NCBI GenBank assembly: GCA_017525035.1 | Contig: JAFXTH010000018.1 | Coordinates: 1 to 60,522 of the forward strand | Reading direction: 5' to 3' | DNA length: 60,522 bases | Origin: Bacilli bacterium | GTDB lineage: Bacteria > Bacillota_I > Bacilli_A > RF39 > UBA660 | In this document: positions 26,178 through 33,674 of the stretch, one piece after another | Layout: each line of letters begins with the position of its first letter | How positions within the stretch are numbered: the first letter of the stretch is position 1 | The notes under the pieces: generated by a model | The model's input: the letters and a program-made list of their open reading frames with translations, nothing else | The model's database searches: none | What the model was told of the DNA's origin: nothing | Made by a program: the position numbers and the translations under genes

Positions 26178-27035
26178 ATGTTGAAATATCGTTCTGCACA
26201 TAATGAAGAAATGCTAGGAAAAGTTCATTTCAAACTACAACGTAAAGTAGACAGGCTAGATTCAGTAAATCAAGTTTTTGATAAAATTGATGAACTTGGT
26301 GGACCCGCTAGTGAAGCATTAACGATTGGAACAAAATCTAATAACAAAACGCTTATGGCATCAGGAGCAGTGCCAGCAGTACCTTTTGCAGTTGGTGTTG
26401 CTTCAGCAATTGTTGGGATGATAACACTTATTCCAGCAGCGATGGGACCAGAACCATCTATGGGGCAAGCACAGATTGATGCATTAAAGCAAATGGAAAC
26501 ATTTGGAACTTCTGCATTAACTTTTGCAGGGAATGCTTTTGGAGTTGGTTTAAAACTTTTGGGTGTACCAGCAGCAGTAGCGGTTATTTCAATACCTAAA
26601 AAAATTGCTAGAGTTTTGGCAGGACAATATGATAAAAAAACTGCCCCAACTATTGAAGAAGGAAGAAAGATTGTTGAAATGATTGATGATGTTTTAAATG
26701 ATGTAGAAGATCCAACATTGAGTATACCTAGAACAATACTTACAAGAGTTGATTTAAAAGGAAACAGTGTTCATTTTAATATAGATTTATTAGGGTATTT
26801 AGCGCGTTATAGAGAATGTCTTCAAAAGGAGAAGAGTGGTGAAGCTAAAGGTAATGAATCAGAGCAAGCATTTCAAGAATTCATTTATTTTCTTGAAGAC
26901 TCTAAGCACAAAATCTTTGGGGTATCTAAAAAATTCAAAGAAAATAATTTTATTAATTCTTTAATTGATGGGTTTTATGAGGACAAGCAAAAAGAATCAG
27001 AGTACGGCTACTCTGAAGGCATAAAAAGTATGTAA
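26178..27035 (+). CDS. Unknown protein with two glycine/alanine-rich hydrophobic segments
   Basis: A 285-residue protein I do not recognise. A charged helical N-terminus is followed by hydrophobic, Gly/Ala/Pro-rich stretches at about 60-88 and 110-145 (for example VPFAVGVASAIVGMITLIP and AGNAFGVGLKLLGVPAAVAV). A hydrophilic helical C-terminal half follows. There is no signal peptide. The hydrophobic pair could be a membrane hairpin or a buried helical bundle. AAGGTAGTGAT precedes ATG 26178. It is monocistronic, between terminators. No cofactor or catalytic motif is evident. Confidence 0.7.
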   Translation: MLKYRSAHNEEMLGKVHFKLQRKVDRLDSVNQVFDKIDELGGPASEALTIGTKSNNKTLMASGAVPAVPFAVGVASAIVGMITLIPAAMGPEPSMGQAQIDALKQMETFGTSALTFAGNAFGVGLKLLGVPAAVAVISIPKKIARVLAGQYDKKTAPTIEEGRKIVEMIDDVLNDVEDPTLSIPRTILTRVDLKGNSVHFNIDLLGYLARYRECLQKEKSGEAKGNESEQAFQEFIYFLEDSKHKIFGVSKKFKENNFINSLIDGFYEDKQKESEYGYSEGIKSM

Positions 27036-27058
27036 AGACTAGTTTTAGTCTTTTTTTT
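27034..27058 (+). terminator. Terminator
   Basis: AAAGACTA pairs with TAGTCTTT, followed by eight T residues. Confidence 0.85.
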
Positions 27059-27109
27059 CACGAAATTTACATATTCTTCTGTATAATATTAGTTAAGAGG
27101 TGGAATGAT

Positions 27110-27781
27110 TTGAAGATTTTAGTAGTAGATGACGAGCAACTTATTAGAAACGTTATTCGTGAATATGCAGAAGCTGAAGGATATAAAATAATTGAAGCGC
27201 AAGATGGACATGAGGCAATCGAGAAAGTTGAAAAAAATCCTGATGTAGCGCTTATTATAATGGATATTATGATGCCTAGACTTGATGGCTATAGTGCATG
27301 CAAAGAGATATTTAAAATTAAAAAATATCCTGTAATTATGTTATCAGCAAGAAAAGAAGAATACGATAAACTTTTGGGATTTGATCTTGGAATTGATGAT
27401 TACGTAACAAAACCATTTAGTCCTAAAGAAGTAATGGCAAGAATTAAAGCAGTTTTAGCTCGTGTTAATAATAGAAAAGAAGAAATCTATAGATATGAAG
27501 ATTTAGAAGTAAATTATAAAGCCCATAGTGTGAAAATAGATGGGGAAGAAATAAAACTAACACCTAAGGAATATGAATTGTTAGTTAATTTTATAGATAA
27601 TGAAGGAATGGCATTATCACGAGAACAATTATTATCAACAGTGTGGGGTTATGATTTCTTCGGTGATGATAGAACAGTTGATACACATATAAAAATGTTA
27701 AGAAATAGTCTTGGAAAGTATAGAGATTTAATTGTAACAGTTAGATCTTTAGGATATAAGTTTGAAACAAATAAAGAATAA
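27110..27781 (+). CDS. OmpR/PhoB-family response regulator
   Basis: A 223-residue regulator. The receiver domain (1-120) has the acidic pair VVDDEQ, the phospho-acceptor Asp in MDIMMPRLDGY (near residue 51) and the Lys of YVTKPF. The winged-helix DNA-binding domain (130-220) has the typical LTPKEYELL and RTVDTHIKMLRNSLG segments. The start is TTG 27110 after GAGGTGGAAT, placed by the conserved receiver beginning. It overlaps the histidine kinase gene, and the two form one two-component system. The stimulus cannot be inferred from neighbours. Confidence 0.93.
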   Translation: MKILVVDDEQLIRNVIREYAEAEGYKIIEAQDGHEAIEKVEKNPDVALIIMDIMMPRLDGYSACKEIFKIKKYPVIMLSARKEEYDKLLGFDLGIDDYVTKPFSPKEVMARIKAVLARVNNRKEEIYRYEDLEVNYKAHSVKIDGEEIKLTPKEYELLVNFIDNEGMALSREQLLSTVWGYDFFGDDRTVDTHIKMLRNSLGKYRDLIVTVRSLGYKFETNKE

Positions 27782-29138
27782 ACTAAGCTTCAAAATACTT
27801 GGTTATCTGATTTTCTTTTCATTAATTATTTTGGTAGTTCTATGGTTTTTACAAGTAGTGTCATTTGATTCTTACTATGAATTATCAATAAGGAGAAACT
27901 TAAGAAATGTAGTTAATGATGTAAAAGAAAACTATAAATCAGAAAACTATTTAAATAGATTATCATTTGATAATAATATGTGTATTGAAATATATGAAGG
28001 AACTATGATGTCTTATTCATCAATAAGTTGTTATAAAGAATTCTCAAAGTTAAATAAAGAAAAAAGAGATATGATTTTAAATAATGTTGATGAAAGAGAG
28101 TTTAAATATACTGACAGATTTGAAGATAGTCAAACTTTGATGTATGGTATAAAACTTGAAAATGAAAGATTTGCCTTCGTAGAAGTAAGATTAGATCCAA
28201 CATCTTCATCAGTTAAAATATTAAAAGAGCAATTATTAATTGTATCTGTATTTGTATGTTTATTATCTATTGCAATAGGTATATTTATATCAAGAAAATT
28301 GTCTAAACCAATAGAAAAAATTAATAATGAAGCTAAGAAATTAGTTAAAGGAGAATATGATTTAGTACTCGATGATAAATCAGCTGTAACAGAGATAAAA
28401 GAGTTAAATGAGACACTTAAATATACAAGCTTAGAATTATCTAAGACAGAAAGTTTAAGAAGAGAATTTATGTCTAATGTTTCACATGATTTGAAAACAC
28501 CTCTTACAATGATAAAGGCTTATGCTGAAATGGTTAGAGATTTGACTTATAAAGATAAGAAAAAAATGGATGCTAACCTAAACGTAATAATTGAGGAATC
28601 TAATAGATTAAATTTATTAGTAAATGACATATTAGATCTTTCTAAATATCAATCAAATACTATTGAACTTGAGTATAGTGAATTTGACTTAAACGAATTA
28701 ATTATTGAAATAATTAATAGATACGAAATATATGAAGAAAAAGATGGATTTAAAATAAGTTATAAGAAAAAGAAAAATTGTATTGTATATGCAGATAGAA
28801 AAAGAATTGCTCAAGTAATTTATAACTTACTTAATAATGCTATTAACTATTGTGATGATTCTAAAAAGATAAATATTACTATCGCAGAACTTGATGATAC
28901 TTATAGAGTAGATGTTACAAATTCTGGTGAAGGAATAAGTGAAGAAGATTCAAGCTTAATTTGGGACAAGTACTATAAGATTGATAAGACTTATTCAAGA
29001 GTACAAGTAGGAACAGGAATAGGGCTTTCTATAGTTAAGAATATCTTAGAATTACATAATGTTAAATATGGTGTTACATCTGTTATTGGAAAGAATACAA
29101 CATTCTATTTTGAATTAAATAAAAAGGAAGATAAATAG
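27762..29138 (+). CDS. Sensor histidine kinase
   Basis: A 458-residue membrane kinase. Two membrane helices (about 12-32 and 158-180) flank an extracytoplasmic sensor of about 125 residues of unknown ligand. A HAMP region, the HisKA box with His241 (SHDLKTPLTMIKAYAEM) and a HATPase domain follow. The HATPase domain has NLLNNAINYCDD (N box) and GTGIGLSIVKNIL (G2). It starts at TTG 27762 inside the regulator gene, which indicates translational coupling. It is the cognate kinase of the preceding regulator. The downstream surface-protein gene has its own start after a terminator. Confidence 0.92.
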   Translation: MKQIKNKLSFKILGYLIFFSLIILVVLWFLQVVSFDSYYELSIRRNLRNVVNDVKENYKSENYLNRLSFDNNMCIEIYEGTMMSYSSISCYKEFSKLNKEKRDMILNNVDEREFKYTDRFEDSQTLMYGIKLENERFAFVEVRLDPTSSSVKILKEQLLIVSVFVCLLSIAIGIFISRKLSKPIEKINNEAKKLVKGEYDLVLDDKSAVTEIKELNETLKYTSLELSKTESLRREFMSNVSHDLKTPLTMIKAYAEMVRDLTYKDKKKMDANLNVIIEESNRLNLLVNDILDLSKYQSNTIELEYSEFDLNELIIEIINRYEIYEEKDGFKISYKKKKNCIVYADRKRIAQVIYNLLNNAINYCDDSKKINITIAELDDTYRVDVTNSGEGISEEDSSLIWDKYYKIDKTYSRVQVGTGIGLSIVKNILELHNVKYGVTSVIGKNTTFYFELNKKEDK

Positions 29139-29157
29139 TTTTGTCTTTCTTTTTTTA
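29124..29157 (+). terminator. Terminator of the two-component operon
   Basis: AAGGAAGA pairs with TCTTTCTT, with one G-U pair and a long AT-rich loop. A T run follows. Confidence 0.6.
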
Positions 29158-29186
29158 TGTGATAGAATAAATAACTGAGGTGCATT

Positions 29187-31538
29187 ATGAATAAGAAAAA
29201 AGGTATTACACTTGTTCAATTTGTTTGCAGTATTGTAGTAATTCTTATTACTTCAATTGTTTTGTTTTGCGCCTTAAATCAAGATTTATTTAAAAGTAAA
29301 AATGAGTTTTATAAAGATGTTTTAACTAGAGTAAGTAGTAGTGGAAAAGAGTTTTTTAATGATAATAAAAAGTATTATCCTAAGGGTATATTTGAATCAC
29401 AAAAAGTTACTATTGGAACATTGAAAGCTAATAACTATTTAAAGGATGTTAAAGATTATAATAAAAAAACATGTAGTGATGATAGTTATGTCATTACTAT
29501 TAAAACAGATGATGATAAGTATATTTATAAGACATGCTTAGTATGTGATGAATATAGTAATATGGAAGAATCTTTCTGTGATGCTTCATGGATAGATTCT
29601 TCTACAATAAGTTATGGTATTGTTGATGAACCATTAATTTATATAAGTAAAGGTACTTCGGTAAAAAATAAACTCGATATAACTCTTTCAATAATTAAAA
29701 GAGATTATCAAGGTAATGTATTGTCAGTTTTAAAAGAAAAATCAAATATTAAAGTATCACCAAAAAACACTAATATCGATGTTAATAAAACAGGTGAGTA
29801 TATAGTCGAATATGAATATGATGGTTATGTGTCTCAAGGTAAAGTAATTGTATATGAAAATCCATCTCCTGTTGTAAGTATTGGTTATGAAAATATTATT
29901 GCAAATGGTTATGATACTTATATAAAAGAAACTGGCTTTTTAAAACAAGGAGACTGGTCTCAAAAAATAATTTTGACTTTTAATAAAGGGGACAATTATT
30001 TAACTAACGTTGGTAAAGTTGTTAAGTATCAGTGGAACAAAGATGGAAAATGGCAAGATATTTGTTATGGGCAAGGACAATGCGTTGTTGAATACAATCA
30101 AGAAATGAATCAGAAAGTAAGATTTAGATCAGTTGATGAGAATAATAATTATAGTAAAGAAACAGAAGAATATTTGATTAAAATTGATAACACTGCACCT
30201 AAATGTGAAATAAAATTGTTTGGTAGTATTGGGCATAGTGATTGGTACATTTCAGATGTTAAGGTAGATGTCTTGTCGCAGTTTGATGCAAGTGGTATTA
30301 AACTTAGAAATGTTTTGTTAAAGTCCGATAAATTTACAAGAAATAGTGTTGAAAGTTTAATTCATAGTGCGGATGCTGAAAGCGTAACATATATTGGTTA
30401 TGTCGAAGATAATGCCGGTAATTATGCATTTTGTAGCAAAACATTTAAGAAAGATTCAACAAAGCCTAGCTGTACAAATAGTGGAGATTTTCAAGAATGG
30501 ACTAACAAAAGCCGTACAATCGAATTTGGTTGCAAAGATATATTAAGTGGCTGTGATAAAAAGTATAGTGGTGGAAAGATAACTTTTGATAATACAATGA
30601 AAACAGCAATAATTCCTTCATATATCATCAGTGATAATGCTGGTAATATTATGGAGTGTTCTGAAAGAGTTGCAAACATATATGTTGATAAAGTTGTTCC
30701 AGTTTGTACAAATAGTGGCGATAGCACAACTTGGACTAATGAATCTAGAGTAATATCTTACGGATGTAGTGATAATGAAAGTGGTTGCACAATAGGAAGT
30801 AACGATGCAATAGTATTTAATAAAACTATAAAAACAACAATTATACCATCTTACAAAATAGCAGATAGAGCTGGTAATATAACTTTATGTGAGAAAAGAG
30901 AAGCTAATATTTATGTAGATAAAACTAAGCCAACATGTACAATTAATAAGACAGCAACTAATAAAGAAACAGGTGTTGATTTAGAAGTTATATGCACCGA
31001 TCAAGATAGCGGATGTCTTACTCAAAAGACAAAAGAAAATAATATCACTTCTAAGAAGACATACACAATTAAAGATAGTGTGGGTAACTATAATACTTGC
31101 ACAGTTGATGTTATAAAAGAAGTATTAAGAAGTGATGCTAAATGTACTAAATATAAAACTTGTGAAAATAAGTTATGCGGATTAGAAGAATATGATTGCA
31201 GTGATTGTAAAACAGGTGCTAATACTTGTGTTCCTGGTTATAACTATGGTAAATGGGGTATGTGTACATTAACTAGGACAGAATGTAAAAAATTAGAAAA
31301 CGTTGAATGTGAAGTATGCAGCAATGGTTCTTACCATGCTAGAGATTTAATATATAACGAGTGCAAAACAGGTGAAAATACTTGTAAGTATGGTTGTAGT
31401 ACAAAAGTAAAATCATGTAGAACTTTAGAATGCGGCTGCGAAGAATATGGAAAATATGGTGAGTATTATAAAGTCTCTAGTTGTAAGGAAGAAACAAGTA
31501 ATACTTTAAAAACAAAATGTAAAACAGTATATAAATAG
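29187..31538 (+). CDS. Large surface protein with pilin-like N-terminus, Ig-like repeats and Cys-rich tail
   Basis: A 783-residue protein whose start, MNKKKGITLVQFVCSIVVI, resembles a class III/IV prepilin leader (K-K-G then ITLVQ and a long hydrophobic helix). The usual Glu at mature position 5 is Gln. Ig-like beta domains follow, with three successive units containing SDNAGN/DxAGNI-type turns, DKxxPxCT junctions and paired cysteines (about residues 330-650). The last 130 residues are very Cys-rich (CxxCxxGxNTC patterns), suggesting a disulfide-knotted tip. It is probably a cell-surface adhesin. No pilus assembly genes are near. Confidence 0.75.
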   Translation: MNKKKGITLVQFVCSIVVILITSIVLFCALNQDLFKSKNEFYKDVLTRVSSSGKEFFNDNKKYYPKGIFESQKVTIGTLKANNYLKDVKDYNKKTCSDDSYVITIKTDDDKYIYKTCLVCDEYSNMEESFCDASWIDSSTISYGIVDEPLIYISKGTSVKNKLDITLSIIKRDYQGNVLSVLKEKSNIKVSPKNTNIDVNKTGEYIVEYEYDGYVSQGKVIVYENPSPVVSIGYENIIANGYDTYIKETGFLKQGDWSQKIILTFNKGDNYLTNVGKVVKYQWNKDGKWQDICYGQGQCVVEYNQEMNQKVRFRSVDENNNYSKETEEYLIKIDNTAPKCEIKLFGSIGHSDWYISDVKVDVLSQFDASGIKLRNVLLKSDKFTRNSVESLIHSADAESVTYIGYVEDNAGNYAFCSKTFKKDSTKPSCTNSGDFQEWTNKSRTIEFGCKDILSGCDKKYSGGKITFDNTMKTAIIPSYIISDNAGNIMECSERVANIYVDKVVPVCTNSGDSTTWTNESRVISYGCSDNESGCTIGSNDAIVFNKTIKTTIIPSYKIADRAGNITLCEKREANIYVDKTKPTCTINKTATNKETGVDLEVICTDQDSGCLTQKTKENNITSKKTYTIKDSVGNYNTCTVDVIKEVLRSDAKCTKYKTCENKLCGLEEYDCSDCKTGANTCVPGYNYGKWGMCTLTRTECKKLENVECEVCSNGSYHARDLIYNECKTGENTCKYGCSTKVKSCRTLECGCEEYGKYGEYYKVSSCKEETSNTLKTKCKTVYK

Positions 31539-31566
31539 TCTTAGAAAAATCTAAGACTTTTTTAAT
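31537..31566 (+). terminator. Terminator
   Basis: AGTCTTAG pairs with CTAAGACT, followed by T residues. The stem includes the stop codon of the surface protein gene. Confidence 0.85.
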
Positions 31567-31597
31567 ATTTATAATAAGCTAGAGCATACTATTTATT

Positions 31598-31801
31598 ATG
31601 GAACATAAATTATTATTTATATTTGGTTTTATACTATCTGTCATTGGATTAACATACATAATTATTTATTTAAACTTATTAGTAATGGGGTATTCTTTTT
31701 TTGATTATCTAAAATATATTTTCACTAAGATAGAAACAATCATATTTTTTATTGGTTATATTTTGATAATTTTATCTATTTACGAAAGGAAAAAATTATG
31801 A
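31598..31801 (+). CDS. Small two-helix membrane protein
   Basis: A 67-residue protein with two membrane helices (about 5-30 and 42-60) and a short basic tail (YERKKL). No clear ribosome binding site precedes ATG 31598, so initiation may be weak. It overlaps the next gene by four bases (ATGA), which suggests a functional pair. I do not recognise the family. Confidence 0.6.
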   Translation: MEHKLLFIFGFILSVIGLTYIIIYLNLLVMGYSFFDYLKYIFTKIETIIFFIGYILIILSIYERKKL

Positions 31802-32412
31802 ATTATTTATATGATATAGTTTTAAATTTCAATGATAAAAATTTGTATGAATATTTTGATTGGGATAGTGAAGATTATCTTATTAATATAAAGAAAGTCC
31901 CTTTTTTCAAAGTAGATTATAAAACAATTTATGATATTTATAATTATAAAGTTAAGATTAATAAAGCTATATTGAAAAAGATTAATTGTATTTATTATAA
32001 GAAACTAAATATTGATTACATTATTGTAATATCTAATAAAGAGAAAACTTTAGGTCTTGGTATAGATGAAGATGGAAATGTTTTGTATAAGAGTTGTCTA
32101 ACTTATGAAGATGAAATATATTCGAACAAACTTGTTGAGTCAATGAAAGAGAAAAAAATTACATACAAGATAATTGATAAAAGAATAAAAAACTATGTAT
32201 TAAGAAGTGAAAGTGTTAAAAAAAGTATCTTGTATAAAGAGTTTAAGAAGAGATATTATTTAAAGAATTATGATGTGTTAAGATACTTTTATTTAGAAGT
32301 ATTTGACATGGACTGTGAGAATATTAAAGATGCTTACGCTTCTTTAGTAAAAGGTTTAGATAAATATTTAGATAAATATGACAAGGTGTTTAATTTGTTG
32401 AATAATAGTTAA
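31798..32412 (+). CDS. Conserved-type hypothetical protein
   Basis: A 204-residue soluble protein rich in Tyr, Lys and Asp. The N-terminal half (LYDIVLNFN, then FDWDSEDYLINIKKVPFFKVD) looks beta-rich; the C-terminal half is helical. The opening resembles short Firmicute DUF proteins, but I cannot name the family with confidence. It starts inside the previous membrane-protein gene (ATG 31798, after ACGAAAGGA), so the two should be translated together. There are no membrane or catalytic motifs. Confidence 0.7.
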   Translation: MNYLYDIVLNFNDKNLYEYFDWDSEDYLINIKKVPFFKVDYKTIYDIYNYKVKINKAILKKINCIYYKKLNIDYIIVISNKEKTLGLGIDEDGNVLYKSCLTYEDEIYSNKLVESMKEKKITYKIIDKRIKNYVLRSESVKKSILYKEFKKRYYLKNYDVLRYFYLEVFDMDCENIKDAYASLVKGLDKYLDKYDKVFNLLNNS

Positions 32413-32473
32413 ATTTCTCTTTAATTTTTTATGTATTTATGTTATTCTATTCTTATAGAATAGAGGTGTAAAA

Positions 32474-33037
32474 ATGAGTCAAAGAAAAATAGTTGAAATA
32501 ATCGCTATGGTTATGGCTTTAATTGTTATAATTTCCTTATTTATTCCATATGCTGGATCAGGAGATTATAGTATTAGTATTTGGGAAGCAAGTGAGGGAA
32601 CTAAACATGTTACACCAATACTTGTTATACTTTCTACTATTGCAGCAGCAGTATGTTTAATGCTTCATGTTATGGGGGTTATGAAAGATTCAAAAGAAAG
32701 TTACATTGGCGCTGGATATGTAGGAATTTATTGTTTATCTGTATTTTTTACTTATGCAACATCAGAAGGTGGATTTGAAGGATTAGCAGTAGGATTCTGG
32801 TTATTAGTTCTTAGTGGAGTTGCAATGCTTGCTTTATCAATTATTGCACAATTCTTAAGCGATGAAGCTCCAGCAAAACCACAATATGGTGCACCATATG
32901 GTGGATATAATCAATATGGTCAACAACCTGGTGGATATGGATATCCAAATGCACAGCCAAATGTTCCACAACAAGGTGGATATAACCCACAAGTACCACC
33001 AGCACCACAAGGTGGATATAATCCATATAGGCAATAA
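32474..33037 (+). CDS. Four-helix membrane protein with Gly/Tyr/Pro/Gln-rich tail
   Basis: A 187-residue protein with four membrane helices (about 7-26, 46-68, 76-96 and 105-127). A disordered tail of repeated GGYN, PQ and GGYNPY motifs faces the cytoplasm. RBS AGAGGTG precedes ATG 32474. It resembles the protein encoded after it in length and helix spacing, but the tails differ. GGY/PQ-rich tails on small membrane proteins are common in Firmicutes and Actinobacteria and uncharacterised. Each gene of the pair has its own terminator. Confidence 0.75.
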   Translation: MSQRKIVEIIAMVMALIVIISLFIPYAGSGDYSISIWEASEGTKHVTPILVILSTIAAAVCLMLHVMGVMKDSKESYIGAGYVGIYCLSVFFTYATSEGGFEGLAVGFWLLVLSGVAMLALSIIAQFLSDEAPAKPQYGAPYGGYNQYGQQPGGYGYPNAQPNVPQQGGYNPQVPPAPQGGYNPYRQ

Positions 33038-33064
33038 AATAGTACTTAGGTACTATTTTTTTTG
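33036..33064 (+). terminator. Terminator
   Basis: AAATAGTAC pairs with GTACTATTT over a TTAG loop, followed by eight T residues. A nearly identical stem ends the next gene. Confidence 0.85.
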
Positions 33065-33109
33065 GTTAATTTGTGGTATATTTTAATTAAAGAAAAGAGG
33101 TGTTTTTAA

Positions 33110-33619
33110 ATGAGTATAAGAAAGGTTTTTAGTATTATTATTTCATCTTTAGCATTATATTTATTTATTAATATGTTCCTACCATTCAATGGATTTATTA
33201 ATAAGTATAATGATTTTGCTATAATTGATGGTAACACATGGGGATTCTCCGTAGCATTTTCAATTTTTCTATTAATTAGCATCATTGCAGTAATAACAAT
33301 TTATTTATTGAATTTATTTGGAGTTCTAAAAGAAAAATGGGTAAGTTTAGCTAATTATTTTACTGGATTTATATTTTTCTTCCATGTAAGTAGTTTATTC
33401 TTATTAATCGATGGACCAAAAGTAGGATTATTTCTTGGATTAGTCGCTTCATTAGGAATGTTTGTACTTTCAATTTTATGGAATTTTGTAAGTGATAAAC
33501 CAGCTGCTAAAAAAGCTTCTAATGGAAAGATAGTTGGATATGATCCAAAAACAGGATTACCAGTATATGCTAAACCAAAGGGATTCAATCCTCAAACAGG
33601 AGAACCAATTTATGAATAA
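33110..33619 (+). CDS. Four-helix membrane protein with YDPxTGxPVY tail
   Basis: A 169-residue protein with four membrane helices spaced like those of the preceding protein. The short cytoplasmic tail has two copies of a (Y/F)(D/N)PxTGxP(V/I)Y motif (GYDPKTGLPVY and GFNPQTGEPIY). The two are probably an old duplication whose tails diverged. RBS AAGAGGTG precedes ATG 33110. The tail motif appears in other Firmicute membrane proteins, but its function is not known to me. Confidence 0.75.
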   Translation: MSIRKVFSIIISSLALYLFINMFLPFNGFINKYNDFAIIDGNTWGFSVAFSIFLLISIIAVITIYLLNLFGVLKEKWVSLANYFTGFIFFFHVSSLFLLIDGPKVGLFLGLVASLGMFVLSILWNFVSDKPAAKKASNGKIVGYDPKTGLPVYAKPKGFNPQTGEPIYE

Positions 33620-33648
33620 AAAATAGTACTTCGGTACTATTTTTTTTA
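33618..33648 (+). terminator. Terminator
   Basis: AAATAGTAC pairs with GTACTATTT over a TTCG tetraloop, followed by eight T residues. The start region of tex follows directly. Confidence 0.88.
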
Positions 33649-33674
33649 TGATAAAATATTTATTGGAGGATTTT

